The position numbers and the translations under genes are program-made. A stretch of DNA of 64,000 nt from Streptomyces sp. CC208A (GTDB lineage: Bacteria > Actinomycetota > Actinomycetes > Streptomycetales > Streptomycetaceae): positions 1-64,000 of the forward strand of contig NZ_JASCXN010000011.1 in assembly GCF_030010625.1 (NCBI RefSeq). The letters run 5' to 3'. The notes beneath the pieces are model-generated. The model did no database searches. It had not been told where the DNA came from and saw only the letters and a list, made by a program, of their open reading frames with translations. Of the stretch, positions 44,782 through 53,698 are shown in pieces. How positions within the stretch are numbered: the first letter of the stretch is position 1; every line of letters begins with the position of its first letter.

Positions 44782-45483
44782 ATGGAGCAGAAGCCGACGC
44801 GGGTCCGGATCGTCGACGCCGCGCGCGACCTCATGGGCACCGTGGGACTCGCCCGCACCACCACCAAGGAGATCGCCAGGGCGGCGGGGTGCTCGGAGGC
44901 CGCGCTCTACAAGCACTTCACCAGCAAGGAGCAGCTGTTCCTCACCGTCCTCACGGAACGGCTGCCGGGGCTCGGCGGCCTCCTGGAGGCGCTCGCCGTC
45001 GACCCGGGCGGGCGCACGGTCGAGGAGAACCTCACCGAGGTCGCCCGGCAGGCCGCCCTCTTCTACGGGCAGACCTTCCCCATCGCCGCCTCGCTCTACG
45101 CGGAGCCCCGGCTCAAGGCCCGCCACGACGCCGCCATGCGGGAGCTCGGCGCGGGCCCGCACAAGCCGATCGAGGGACTCGCCGCCTACCTGCGGGCCGA
45201 ACAGCGGCAGGGCCGCGTCGCCCCCGACGCCGACCCGCAGGCCGCCGCCGCCCTGCTCCTCGGCGCCTGTGTGCAGCGGGCGTTCGCCTACGAGGCGACC
45301 CCGGAGGGCGAGCCGCCCCAGCCGCTCGACGTCTTCGCCCGGGCCCTCGCCCACACCCTGATGCGGGGACTCAGCCGGCCAGCCAGTCGTCGATCCCCGC
45401 CAGGAGCTCCTTGCGTACGCCCTCCGGGGCCGCCGAGCCCCGGACCGACTGGCGGGCCAGCTCCGCCAGCTCCTCGTCGGTGA
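44782..45483 (+). CDS. TetR/AcrR family regulator with extended tail
   Basis: A 233-residue regulator. The helix-turn-helix runs from about residue 8 to 52 (RIVDAARDLMGTVGL, then IARAAGCSEAALYKHFTSKE). The ligand domain ends near ALAHTLMRGLSR (residue about 198). After that some 35 residues of Pro, Arg and Gly continue until a stop inside the oppositely oriented adenosine deaminase gene, a 113-base tail-to-tail overlap. The original stop was probably lost. ATG at 44782 preceded by GTGGAGG. It presumably represses the divergent SDR. Confidence 0.88.
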   Translation: MEQKPTRVRIVDAARDLMGTVGLARTTTKEIARAAGCSEAALYKHFTSKEQLFLTVLTERLPGLGGLLEALAVDPGGRTVEENLTEVARQAALFYGQTFPIAASLYAEPRLKARHDAAMRELGAGPHKPIEGLAAYLRAEQRQGRVAPDADPQAAAALLLGACVQRAFAYEATPEGEPPQPLDVFARALAHTLMRGLSRPASRRSPPGAPCVRPPGPPSPGPTGGPAPPAPRR

Positions 45484-46390
45484 AGCCGTGGTGGCGGCGG
45501 GCGAGCTCGTACTGGGCGGCCAGACGGGAGCCGAAGAGGAGCGGGTCGTCGGCGCCGAGCGCCATCGGGACGCCCGCCTCGAAGAGCGTCCGCAGTGGCA
45601 CGTCCTCGTGCTTCTCGTAGACGCCCAGGGCCACGTTGGACGCCGGGCAGACCTCGCAGGTCACGCCCCGCTCCGCGAGCTTCCGCAGCAGCCGCTCGTC
45701 CTCGGCCGCCCGTACGCCGTGCCCGACGCGGGCCGCCCGCAGGTCGTCCAGGCAGTCCCGGACCGACGAGGGGCCGGTCAGCTCGCCGCCGTGCGGGGCC
45801 GCCAGGAGACCGCCCTCGCGGGCGATCGCGAAGGCCCGGTCGAAGTCGCGGGCCATGCCCCGGCGCTCGTCGTTGGAGAGCCCGAAGCCCACCACGCCCC
45901 GGTCCGCGTACCGCACCGCGAGCCGGGCCAGGGTGCGCGCCTCCAGCGGGTGCTTCATGCGGTTCGCCGCCACCAGGACCCGCATCCCCAGGCCGGTCTC
46001 CCGGGAGGCCGCGTCGACCGCGTCCAGGATGATCTCCAGGGCCGGGATCAGACCGCCCAGGTGCGGCGCGTACGAGGTCGGGTCCACCTGGATCTCCAGC
46101 CAGCCGGACCCGTCCCGCACGTCCTCCTGCGCCGCCTCCCGCACCAGGCGCTGGATGTCCTCCGGGGCGCGCAGGCAGGAGCGGGCGATGTCGTACAGGC
46201 GCTGGAAGCGGAACCAGCCGCGCTCGTCGGTCGCCCGCAGCTGCGGAGGCGTACCGCTCTTCAGGGCCTCCGGCAGGTGCACCCCGTACTTGTCGGCCAG
46301 TTCGAGGAGGGTCGACGGCCGCATCGAACCGGTGAAGTGCAGGTGCAGGTGGGCCTTGGGCAGCAGGGTGAGATCGCGGGGGTGCTCCAT
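45371..46390 (-). CDS. add: adenosine deaminase
   Basis: A 339-residue purine salvage enzyme converting adenosine to inosine. Zinc ligands and catalytic residues are in place: AHLHLHFTGSM at the start, LLAAPHGGEL (His and the proton-shuttle Glu), RVGHGVRA (His), and MALGADDPLLFG (Asp). EVCPASNVALG is also typical, with Ala where many have Thr/Ser. ATG at 46390. The end overlaps the TetR tail on the other strand. Confidence 0.93.
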   Translation of the reverse strand: MEHPRDLTLLPKAHLHLHFTGSMRPSTLLELADKYGVHLPEALKSGTPPQLRATDERGWFRFQRLYDIARSCLRAPEDIQRLVREAAQEDVRDGSGWLEIQVDPTSYAPHLGGLIPALEIILDAVDAASRETGLGMRVLVAANRMKHPLEARTLARLAVRYADRGVVGFGLSNDERRGMARDFDRAFAIAREGGLLAAPHGGELTGPSSVRDCLDDLRAARVGHGVRAAEDERLLRKLAERGVTCEVCPASNVALGVYEKHEDVPLRTLFEAGVPMALGADDPLLFGSRLAAQYELARRHHGFTDEELAELARQSVRGSAAPEGVRKELLAGIDDWLAG

Positions 46391-46464
46391 TGGCCGATCC
46401 TGCCTTACCCGAATGGCGGTATGCACGGCGATTCCCCGATCGATACACACCCGAACGCAAAAAC

Positions 46465-46493
46465 GGGCCCCGGTTCCGGAGGAACCGGGGCCC
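46465..46493 (-). terminator. intrinsic terminator after the aminotransferase
   Basis: GGGCCCCGGTTCC and its exact complement form a 13-bp stem around a 3-base loop. On the minus strand a GTTTTTG run follows, so this is a classic terminator for the aspC transcript. Confidence 0.9.
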
Positions 46494-46512
46494 ACCTGGT
46501 GACGTCACCAGG

Positions 46513-47739
46513 TCAGTCGCGGGCTTCCGCCAGCAGCTTCTGGATCCGGGACACGCCCTCCACCAGGTCCTCGTCGCCGAGCGCGTACGACAGGCGCAGG
46601 TAGCCGGGGGTGCCGAAGGCCTCGCCCGGGACGACCGCGACCTCGGCCTCGTCGAGGATCAGCGCGGCCAGCTCGACGGAGGTCGCCGGGCACTTGCCCC
46701 GGATCTCCTTGCCGAGCAGCGCCTTCACCGACGGGTACACGTAGAACGCGCCCTCCGGGGTCGGGCAGTAGACGCCCTCGATCTCGTTGAGCATCCGCAC
46801 GATGGTCCGGCGGCGGCGGTCGAAGGCCTCGCCCATCTTCGCGACCGCGTCCAGGTTCCCGGAGACGGCGGCGAGGGCGGCGATCTGGGCCACGTTGGAG
46901 ACGTTGGAGGTGGCGTGCGACTGGAGGTTGGTCGCGGCCTTCACGACGTCCTTCGGGCCGATGATCCACCCGACGCGCCAGCCGGTCATCGCGTACGTCT
47001 TGGCGACGCCGTTCACGACGATGCACTTGTCGCGCAGCTCGGGCAGGACCGCGGGCAGCGAGGCGGCCGAGGCGTCGCCGTAGACCAGGTGCTCGTAGAT
47101 CTCGTCGGTGAGGACCCACAGGCCGTGCTCGACGGCCCAGCGGCCGATGGCCTCGGTCTCGGCCTCGCTGTAGACGGCGCCGGTCGGGTTCGAGGGGGAG
47201 ACGAAGAGGACGACCTTGGTCTTCTCCGTACGGGCAGCCTCCAGCTGCTCCACCGAGACGCGGTAGCCGGTGGTCTCGTCGGCCACGACCTCCACCGGGA
47301 CACCGCCGGCGAGGCGGATCGACTCCGGGTAGGTGGTCCAGTACGGGGCCGGGACGATGACCTCGTCGCCCGGGTCGAGGATCGTGGCGAACGCCTCGTA
47401 GATCGCCTGCTTGCCGCCGTTGGTGACCAGGACCTGCGAGGCGTCGACCTCGTAGCCGGAGTCGCGGAGCGTCTTGGCGGCGATCGCGGCCTTCAGCTCG
47501 GGCAGGCCGCCGGCCGGCGTGTAGCGGTGGTACTTCGGGTTCCTGCAGGCCTCGACGGCCGCTTCGACGATGTAGTCGGGGGTCGGGAAGTCGGGCTCTC
47601 CGGCGCCGAAACCGATCACCGGGCGCCCGGCGGCCTTGAGGGCCTTGGCCTTGGCGTCGACGGCGAGGGTGGCGGACTCGGAGATCGCACCGATCCGGGC
47701 GGAGACCCGACGCTCGGTGGGAGGGGTAGCAGCGCTCAT
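46513..47739 (-). CDS. aspC: aspartate aminotransferase (class I)
   Basis: A 408-residue PLP enzyme exchanging amino groups between aspartate and 2-oxoglutarate. [48 protein letters not shown] and the Schiff-base Lys in [16 protein letters not shown] are all present, ending with [12 protein letters not shown]. The ATG at 47739 is chosen. The frame is open to 48033 but runs into tRNA-Trp. S. coelicolor has the same gene upstream of secE. Confidence 0.94.
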   Translation of the reverse strand: MSAATPPTERRVSARIGAISESATLAVDAKAKALKAAGRPVIGFGAGEPDFPTPDYIVEAAVEACRNPKYHRYTPAGGLPELKAAIAAKTLRDSGYEVDASQVLVTNGGKQAIYEAFATILDPGDEVIVPAPYWTTYPESIRLAGGVPVEVVADETTGYRVSVEQLEAARTEKTKVVLFVSPSNPTGAVYSEAETEAIGRWAVEHGLWVLTDEIYEHLVYGDASAASLPAVLPELRDKCIVVNGVAKTYAMTGWRVGWIIGPKDVVKAATNLQSHATSNVSNVAQIAALAAVSGNLDAVAKMGEAFDRRRRTIVRMLNEIEGVYCPTPEGAFYVYPSVKALLGKEIRGKCPATSVELAALILDEAEVAVVPGEAFGTPGYLRLSYALGDEDLVEGVSRIQKLLAEARD

Positions 47740-47975
47740 ACGGCCATCGTCCCAGACCCCTTCCCGGCCCGGCACACAGGTTTCAGGGAGCGGACAGGAG
47801 TGGTCGTTCCCGGTCGAAGACAGGGCGCGGGACGGCCTGCGAGAGGGGGCCGGAGCGGGTCGTGAGCAGGTCGGCGCGGTTCCTGTTCGACGTGGGGGCC
47901 CAAGACCACGTACACTCACTCCTCGTTGGCCCGCACCGACCGCATCCACGATGAGGTACGTTGGGGACGCCACGA

Positions 47976-48048
47976 AGGGTCGTAGCTCAATTGGTAGAGC
48001 ACCGGTCTCCAAAACCGGCGGTTGGGGGTTCAAGTCCCTCCGGCCCTG
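47976..48048 (+). tRNA. tRNA-Trp (CCA)
   Basis: A 73-base cloverleaf: acceptor AGGGTCG with CGGCCCT, anticodon CCA in the loop CTCCAAA, T-arm GGTTCAAGTCC. Located directly upstream of secE, the standard position in actinobacteria. TACACT at 47911 may be its promoter -10 element. Confidence 0.96.
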
Positions 48049-48152
48049 CTACACACACCGCCAGGCTGTGTGCGCATGTACGTCTTCATTGCACCGCCGT
48101 GCGGCTCCACCCGGGCGCGGCACGGCCACGACCCGGAATCAGGTGAGAGATC

Positions 48153-48440
48153 GTGACGGACGCCGTTGGCTCCATCGACATGCCTGATGCCGAAGACGCT
48201 TCTGCGGAATCCAAGAAGAAGGGCCGCAAGGGCGGCAAGCGCGGGAAGAAGGGCCCCCTGGGCCGTCTCGCGGTCTTCTACCGCCAGATCATCGCGGAAC
48301 TCCGCAAGGTCGTCTGGCCGACGCGTAGCCAGCTGACGTCGTACACCACCGTTGTCATCATCTTCGTGGTTGTCATGATCGGCCTGGTCACCGTGATTGA
48401 CTTCGGCTTCCAGGAAGCAGTCAAGTACGTCTTCGGCTGA
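48153..48440 (+). CDS. secE: preprotein translocase subunit SecE
   Basis: A 95-residue single-span subunit of the SecYEG channel. A basic N-terminal half ([15 protein letters not shown]) is followed by [20 protein letters not shown], the amphipathic helix, and the membrane span [23 protein letters not shown] start. Forty-four bases before nusG, so one transcript. Confidence 0.96.
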   Translation: MTDAVGSIDMPDAEDASAESKKKGRKGGKRGKKGPLGRLAVFYRQIIAELRKVVWPTRSQLTSYTTVVIIFVVVMIGLVTVIDFGFQEAVKYVFG

Positions 48441-48484
48441 CTTTTTGTTCCACCCCATCTGTATCGCAGGAAGAAGCAGCCATC

Positions 48485-49345
48485 GTGTCTGACGCGAACC
48501 TGAACGACGCCTTCGAGTCCGAGTCCGCCGAGGACGAGCTGGACATCGTCGAGGCGGCCGACGAGGACGAGGACCAGGCTGCGGGCGCCGCGGCGGACGA
48601 GTCCGCCGAGGACGCCGCCCTCCACGCCGAGGACGCCGAGGACGAGGACGCCGAGTCCGAGCCCGCCGACGAGGCGGTCGAGGCCGAGGCCGAGGAGACC
48701 GAGGAGGAGGCCGAGCCGGCCGCCCCGGTCGACCCCGTCGCGGCCCTCCGCGAGGAGCTGCGCACCCTTCCCGGCGAGTGGTACGTCATCCACACCTACG
48801 CGGGCTACGAGAAGCGCGTGAAGGCCAACCTGGAGCAGCGCGCCGTCTCGCTCAACGTCGAGGACTTCATCTACCAGGCCGAGGTCCCCGAGGAAGAGAT
48901 CGTCCAGATCAAGGGCGGCGAGCGGAAGAACGTCAAGCAGAACAAGCTCCCCGGCTACGTCCTCGTCCGCATGGACCTGACGAACGAGTCCTGGGGCGTC
49001 GTCCGCAACACCCCCGGCGTCACCGGCTTCGTGGGCAACGCCTACGACCCGTACCCGCTGACCCTGGACGAGATCGTCAAGATGCTCGCCCCGGAGGCCG
49101 AGGAGAAGGCCGCCCGCGAGGCCGCCGAGGCCGAGGGCAAGCCGGCTCCGGCCCGCAAGCTGGAGGTCCAGGTCCTCGACTTCGAGGTCGGTGACTCGGT
49201 CACCGTCACCGACGGCCCCTTCGCCACCCTCCAGGCCACGATCAACGAGATCAACCCCGACTCGAAGAAGGTCAAGGGTCTCGTCGAGATCTTCGGCCGC
49301 GAGACCCCGGTCGAGCTCAGCTTCGACCAGATCCAGAAGAACTGA
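48485..49345 (+). CDS. nusG: transcription antitermination factor NusG
   Basis: A 286-residue RNA polymerase-binding factor. The first 95 residues are a very acidic extension, typical of Streptomyces. The NGN domain starts at [20 protein letters not shown] and contains [13 protein letters not shown] and [12 protein letters not shown]. The C-terminal KOW domain reads [23 protein letters not shown] start. It links transcription with translation and termination. Confidence 0.96.
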   Translation: MSDANLNDAFESESAEDELDIVEAADEDEDQAAGAAADESAEDAALHAEDAEDEDAESEPADEAVEAEAEETEEEAEPAAPVDPVAALREELRTLPGEWYVIHTYAGYEKRVKANLEQRAVSLNVEDFIYQAEVPEEEIVQIKGGERKNVKQNKLPGYVLVRMDLTNESWGVVRNTPGVTGFVGNAYDPYPLTLDEIVKMLAPEAEEKAAREAAEAEGKPAPARKLEVQVLDFEVGDSVTVTDGPFATLQATINEINPDSKKVKGLVEIFGRETPVELSFDQIQKN

Positions 49346-49376
49346 TCGTTCCGAGGGTCGAACCCAGGTTTCCGAA

Positions 49377-49417
49377 CAGGTCAGAGGGGCTGCTACAGCC
49401 CCTCTGACCTGCTCGGT
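49377..49417 (+). terminator. strong terminator after nusG
   Basis: CAGGTCAGAGGGGCTG and its exact 16-base complement around CTA, then CTCGGTTTTTGG. It separates secE-nusG from rplK-rplA. Confidence 0.92.
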
Positions 49418-49519
49418 TTTTGGACGCACAGCCATACCCGTTATCGTTGTGCGGTATGCCTCCATCCGGATGACCGGATGGATCGGCTGAAAAACTCTCA
49501 CTAGGACCCGGAGAGAGCA

Positions 49520-49954
49520 ATGCCTCCCAAGAAGAAGAAGGTCACGGGGCTCATCAAGCTCCAGATCAACGCCGGTGCGGCCAACCCGGCCCCGCCGGTC
49601 GGCCCCGCGCTCGGTCAGCACGGCGTCAACATCATGGAGTTCTGCAAGGCCTACAACGCGGCCACCGAGTCGCAGCGTGGCTGGGTGATCCCGGTGGAGA
49701 TCACGGTCTACGAGGACCGTTCCTTCACCTTCATCACCAAGACCCCGCCGGCCGCCAAGATGATCCTCAAGGCCGCGGGCGTGGAGAAGGGCTCCGGCGA
49801 GCCGCACAAGACCAAGGTCGCCAAGATCACCGAGGCGCAGGTCCGCGAGATCGCCACCACCAAGATGCCCGACCTCAACGCGAACGACCTGGACGCCGCC
49901 GCGAAGATCATCGCCGGCACCGCCCGTTCCATGGGCATCACGGTCGAGGGCTGA
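49520..49954 (+). CDS. rplK: 50S ribosomal protein L11
   Basis: A 144-residue protein of the GTPase-associated centre. It begins [19 protein letters not shown], contains [20 protein letters not shown] with the thiopeptide-contacting prolines, and [14 protein letters not shown]. Full length. ATG with GGAGAG upstream. Followed by rplA after 105 bases. Confidence 0.98.
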
Positions 49955-50059
49955 TCACCACCCCTCGTACGTGACCCCAGTGGGTCTCGTGACCTCAGTG
50001 GTAGGGCCAGCGCTTGGTCCGCACCACGACTCCGTACCTGAAACACAACAGGAGCAGAA

Positions 50060-50788
50060 GTGAAGCGCAGCAAGTCCCTCCGCGCTGCGGACGCCAAGAT
50101 CGACCGGGAGAAGCTCTACGCCCCGCTCGAGGCCGTCCGTCTCGCCAAGGAGACCTCCACCACGAAGTTCGACGGCACCGTCGAGGTCGCCTTCCGCCTG
50201 GGTGTCGACCCGCGCAAGGCCGACCAGATGGTCCGTGGCACCGTGAACCTCCCGCACGGCACCGGCAAGACCGCCCGGGTCCTGGTCTTCGCGACCGGTG
50301 AGCGTGCCGAGGCCGCGGTCGCCGCGGGCGCCGACATCGTCGGCTCCGACGAGCTGATCGACGAGATCGCCAAGGGCAACCGCCTCAACGAGTTCGACGC
50401 CGTGGTGGCGACCCCGGACCTCATGGGCAAGGTCGGCCGCCTCGGCCGCGTGCTCGGTCCGCGTGGTCTCATGCCGAACCCGAAGACCGGCACCGTCACC
50501 CCCGATGTCGCCAAGGCTGTCAACGACATCAAGGGCGGCAAGATCGAGTTCCGCGTCGACAAGCACTCGAACCTGCACTTCATCATCGGCAAGACGTCCT
50601 TCGAGGACACCCAGCTGGTGGAGAACTACGCGGCGGCCCTGGAGGAGATCCTCCGTCTGAAGCCGTCCGCCGCCAAGGGCCGCTACATCAAGAAGGCCGC
50701 CATCAGCACCACGATGGGCCCCGGCATCCCGGTCGACTCGAACCGCACCCGTAACCTCCTCGTCGAGGAGGACCCGGCCGCGGTCTGA
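50060..50788 (+). CDS. rplA: 50S ribosomal protein L1
   Basis: A 242-residue protein that forms the L1 stalk and, in many bacteria, represses its own m[43 protein letters not shown] and [15 protein letters not shown] are conserved. GTG start with CAGGAGCAG ahead. The 105-base gap before it could hold an L1-binding site, but I cannot point to one. Confidence 0.98.
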   Translation: MKRSKSLRAADAKIDREKLYAPLEAVRLAKETSTTKFDGTVEVAFRLGVDPRKADQMVRGTVNLPHGTGKTARVLVFATGERAEAAVAAGADIVGSDELIDEIAKGNRLNEFDAVVATPDLMGKVGRLGRVLGPRGLMPNPKTGTVTPDVAKAVNDIKGGKIEFRVDKHSNLHFIIGKTSFEDTQLVENYAAALEEILRLKPSAAKGRYIKKAAISTTMGPGIPVDSNRTRNLLVEEDPAAV

Positions 50789-50820
50789 GCCTTTCAGGCT
50801 TAGGAGCAGTCCGTCCTGAA

Positions 50821-50860
50821 GCCGCCCCCGTTCCTCTCCGGAGGAACGGGGGCGGCTTTA
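50821..50860 (+). terminator. terminator after rplA
   Basis: GCCGCCCCCGTTCCTC and its exact complement around TCCG, ending TTTATTGG. A 16-bp perfect stem. Confidence 0.92.
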
Positions 50861-50938
50861 TTGGCGTCCTTCCCGTCGTAGCCGTCGGATACGGTGCAGG
50901 GGAACAAGAAGACGAAGACCAAGGGGTGGGGAACACCT

Positions 50939-51856
50939 ATGAGCAAGTCCACCTGGAAGCGCGCGGGTGTCGCGCTGACCGCCGCGGGCCTCGTGGCGGG
51001 TCTCGCGGGCTGTGGCGGCAAGACGGCGGGCACCAAGGCCGCCGACGCCGGGGACGTCACGCAGGTCCTGACGGCGGCGTACGAGAAGACCGCGGCCGCC
51101 AAGGCGGCCAAGGTCGAGATGACCATGAAGATGGAGGGCACCGGCGCCGGTGCCGAGTCCGGGACCATGGAGATGACCGGCACCATGGGCTGGAGCCCCT
51201 CTGTGGCGGACTTCACGGTCAAGGGCTCCCTGCTGGGCGCGGGCGGCCCCGACGCCCCCGAGCAGATGCGCATGATCATGCTCGACAACGTCATGTACAT
51301 GGACATGGGCGAGAAGCAGGCCGCCGAGATGGACGGCAAGCGCTGGATGAAGCTGGACCTGAAGGCGGCGGCCGAGGCCTCCGGCGACAAGGACCTGCAG
51401 AAGCAGATGACCGGCGGCCTGGACAACATGAACCAGGACCCGGCCCAGCAGCTCGCCCTCCTTCTGGACTCCCCCGACCTCAAGCACGTCGGTGCCGAGA
51501 AGGTCAACGGCATGGAGACCCAGCACTACAAGGGCACCCTCACCTTCGAGCAGATGCTGAAGGCCAACAAGGCGTCGGAGCTCCTCTCGAAGGAGGAGTA
51601 CGACAAGTTCGTCGAGGGCATGAAGAAGGCCGGCCTCAAGGGCTACGACACCGAGGTCTGGGTCAACGAGGACGGCTACCCGGCCCGCATGGACGTCGGC
51701 ATGAAGATGGAGAAGGGCTCCGTGCAGGTCCGCGCCGACTACTCCGACTACGGCACCAAGGCCGCCGTCCAGGCCCCGCCGGCCGGTGAGACCGTCGACC
51801 TCTTCAAGATGCTCCAGGAGATCGGCGAAGGCGCCGGCGAGGCGTCCGAGGGCTGA
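50939..51856 (+). CDS. LppX/LprG-like secreted lipoprotein
   Basis: A 305-residue lipoprotein. The signal peptide WKRAGVALTAAGLVAGLAGC ends in a lipobox with the acylated Cys at residue 25. The mature part is Met-, Lys- and Asp-rich, with beta-strand repeats (VEMTMKMEGTGAGAESG and ADFTVKGSLLGAGG) like the LolA/LppX fold, which binds lipids. ATG at 50939; GGGGTGGGG upstream. Conserved between rplA and rplJ in Streptomyces. Exported and membrane-anchored. Cargo unknown. Confidence 0.88.
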   Translation: MSKSTWKRAGVALTAAGLVAGLAGCGGKTAGTKAADAGDVTQVLTAAYEKTAAAKAAKVEMTMKMEGTGAGAESGTMEMTGTMGWSPSVADFTVKGSLLGAGGPDAPEQMRMIMLDNVMYMDMGEKQAAEMDGKRWMKLDLKAAAEASGDKDLQKQMTGGLDNMNQDPAQQLALLLDSPDLKHVGAEKVNGMETQHYKGTLTFEQMLKANKASELLSKEEYDKFVEGMKKAGLKGYDTEVWVNEDGYPARMDVGMKMEKGSVQVRADYSDYGTKAAVQAPPAGETVDLFKMLQEIGEGAGEASEG

Positions 51857-51892
51857 TTTGCCCCTGACGCCCGACGTCACGTACTCTTCCAC

Positions 51893-52058
51893 AGAAGCCA
51901 AAGACCGCTGGTCGTCGCCGTGCCCTTCAGGGTTCGGCGGCCGAAGGATTCGCTGAGAGATGCGAGCGACCCGCGCAGGTGACCGTGGAAGAGTTCCCGC
52001 CCCGGATCCGTCCGGTTCGGTCGAGCTGAGCCCCGTGCGCCTGCGCCCGGGGCGTTTT
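51893..52058 (+). promoter_or_regulatory. L10 (rplJ) autoregulatory leader
   Basis: The leader contains GCCAAAGACCGCTGGTCG near 51,897 and a hairpin GCCCCG/CGGGGC at 52030-52053 followed by GTTTTCG, matching the plan of the actinobacterial rplJ leader that binds L10(L7/L12) and attenuates the operon. CTCTTCCAC (51884-51892) and GTGGAAGAG (51985-51993) are exactly complementary and may pair if transcription starts upstream. The promoter was not settled. Confidence 0.75.
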
Positions 52059-52114
52059 CGTTTGTTCAGCCCCTTCTGAGCGGTCCTCATCACCCGGAAG
52101 GAGGCTGACGCACT

Positions 52115-52645
52115 ATGCCGACGCCCAACAAGGCTGCATCGGTGGCCGAGCTCAAGGACGCGTTCCAGAGCTCCAACGCCGCGGTGCTGACCGAGTACCG
52201 GGGTCTCACCGTCGCGCAGCTCAAGACGCTGCGTCGTTCCCTCGGTGAGAACGCCCAGTACGCCGTGGTGAAGAACACGCTGACCAAGATTGCGGCCAAC
52301 CAGGCTGGGATCACCGCGCTCGACGACCACTTCGCTGGTCCGACGGCGGTCGCCTTCGTCACCGGTGACCCGGTGGAGTCGGCGAAGGCTCTGCGTGACT
52401 TCGCCAAGGAGAACCCGAACCTCATCATCAAGGCTGGTGTCCTTGACGGTAAGGCTCTCTCCGCCGACGACATCAAGAAGCTTGCGGACCTCGAGTCCCG
52501 CGAGGTTCTGCTCAGCAAGCTGGCCGGTGCCTTCAAGGGTAAGCAGACTCAGGCTGCTCAGCTCTTCCAGGCGCTGCCGACGAAGCTCGTCCGCACCGTG
52601 GACGCGCTCCGTGCCAAGCAGGCCGAGCAGGGCGGTGCCGAGTAA
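52115..52645 (+). CDS. rplJ: 50S ribosomal protein L10
   Basis: A 176-residue stalk base protein. [39 protein letters not shown] and the C-terminal helix for L7/L12 binding ([20 protein letters not shown]) are present. ATG with AAGGAGG. Together with L7/L12 it represses the leader upstream. Confidence 0.98.
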   Translation: MPTPNKAASVAELKDAFQSSNAAVLTEYRGLTVAQLKTLRRSLGENAQYAVVKNTLTKIAANQAGITALDDHFAGPTAVAFVTGDPVESAKALRDFAKENPNLIIKAGVLDGKALSADDIKKLADLESREVLLSKLAGAFKGKQTQAAQLFQALPTKLVRTVDALRAKQAEQGGAE

Positions 52646-52764
52646 TTCGGCTCGCGCAATGACCTGTCGCGCCGCTTCGGCGCAGCGGGTCGCAGCGGGC
52701 CGTCAGTACGCCCGCCTCACATGAACATCCGGCACCTGCCGAATTAGTGGAAGGATCGCCCATC

Positions 52765-53154
52765 ATGGCGAAGCTCTCTCAGGAAGACCTGCTCGCGCAG
52801 TTCGAGGAGATGACCCTCATCGAGCTCTCCGAGTTCGTGACCGCGTTCGAGGAGAAGTTCGACGTCAAGGCCGCCGCCGCTGCCGTCGCCGTCGCCGCCC
52901 CGGCCGGTGGCGCGGGTGACGGTGCCGCCGCCGCCGAGGAGAAGGACGAGTTCGACGTCATCCTCACCGGCGCCGGTGACAAGAAGATCCAGGTCATCAA
53001 GGTCGTGCGTGAGCTGACCTCCCTGGGTCTGAAGGAGGCCAAGGACCTCGTCGACGGCACCCCGAAGCCGGTCCTCGAGAAGGTTGCCAAGGACGCCGCT
53101 GACAAGGCCAAGGAGGCCCTCGAGGGCGCCGGCGCCTCCGTCGAGGTCAAGTAA
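52765..53154 (+). CDS. rplL: 50S ribosomal protein L7/L12
   Basis: A 129-residue stalk protein. N-terminal dimer helices [20 protein letters not shown], an Ala/Gly hinge ([16 protein letters not shown]) and the factor-binding C-terminal domain with [20 protein letters not shown]. The start is ATG 52765, preceded by GGAAGG. An in-frame ATG six codons earlier is unlikely. Confidence 0.98.
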   Translation: MAKLSQEDLLAQFEEMTLIELSEFVTAFEEKFDVKAAAAAVAVAAPAGGAGDGAAAAEEKDEFDVILTGAGDKKIQVIKVVRELTSLGLKEAKDLVDGTPKPVLEKVAKDAADKAKEALEGAGASVEVK

Positions 53155-53205
53155 GACCTCGTCGCGTCCAGCGACTCTTCGCTGAGCGTGTAACGCTCAC
53201 AGCCT

Positions 53206-53239
53206 GAAAGGCGATCATCCATCTGGGTGGTCGCCTTTC
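53206..53239 (+). terminator. rplL-rpoB attenuator/terminator
   Basis: GAAAGGCGA and TCGCCTTTC, with an inner partial stem, 50 bases after rplL. In most bacteria this spot holds a partial terminator that sets the ratio of ribosomal protein to RNA polymerase transcripts. The rest of the 544-base gap to rpoB carries a promoter and no gene I can support. Confidence 0.75.
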
Positions 53240-53488
53240 GGCGTTCCCGGGACCCGCGTGGCGGGGGTCGTACGGGTCCGCGGAAGCGGAGTATGGTGAT
53301 CTTCGCCGTGCGCCGGTCGCAGGCGGGGGCCTTGACGAACGGCACGCCGCGCGCAATTCTCAGGACGCGTCGTCACAACGATCCGTTTCCGAGGCATGGA
53401 TCGACGACCGAACGGGCAGTATCGAGGTGCGCCGCACGGCGCGAGTACCGCGGAGTTGAGAACAACGAGGGTCGCGCACAACTCGCCC

Positions 53489-53517
53489 TGGACATCAGTG
53501 GGCCAAGTGGCTACACT
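53489..53517 (+). promoter_or_regulatory. putative rpoB promoter
   Basis: TGGACA at 53489-53494 and TACACT at 53512-53517, separated by exactly 17 bases, fit a housekeeping-sigma promoter. It would give an rpoB leader of about 175 bases. Confidence 0.65.
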
Positions 53518-53698
53518 GACCCTTTGCGCTGCCTGTTAGCTGCCCCCTGCCCGTCACCAGGGGCATACTCTCGCAAATGCATCGTGGGCCGGAAGCCCCT
53601 GACCTGGCCTTTTAGCCTTCTCAGGAGATTCTGCCCCCGTCGCTCCGTGAGGGACCGGTACGCGCGCAGTGAGTCCGAGCCCTCGGAAGGACCCCCTC

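Noticed and set aside
48485..48780. The long acidic NusG N-terminus as something novel.
   Set aside because: Acidic N-terminal extensions are usual in Streptomyces NusG.
51858..51887. TTGCCC-18-TACTCT as a definite rplJ promoter.
   Set aside because: The -10 would overlap one arm of a possible leader stem, so the start of the leader cannot be settled from sequence.
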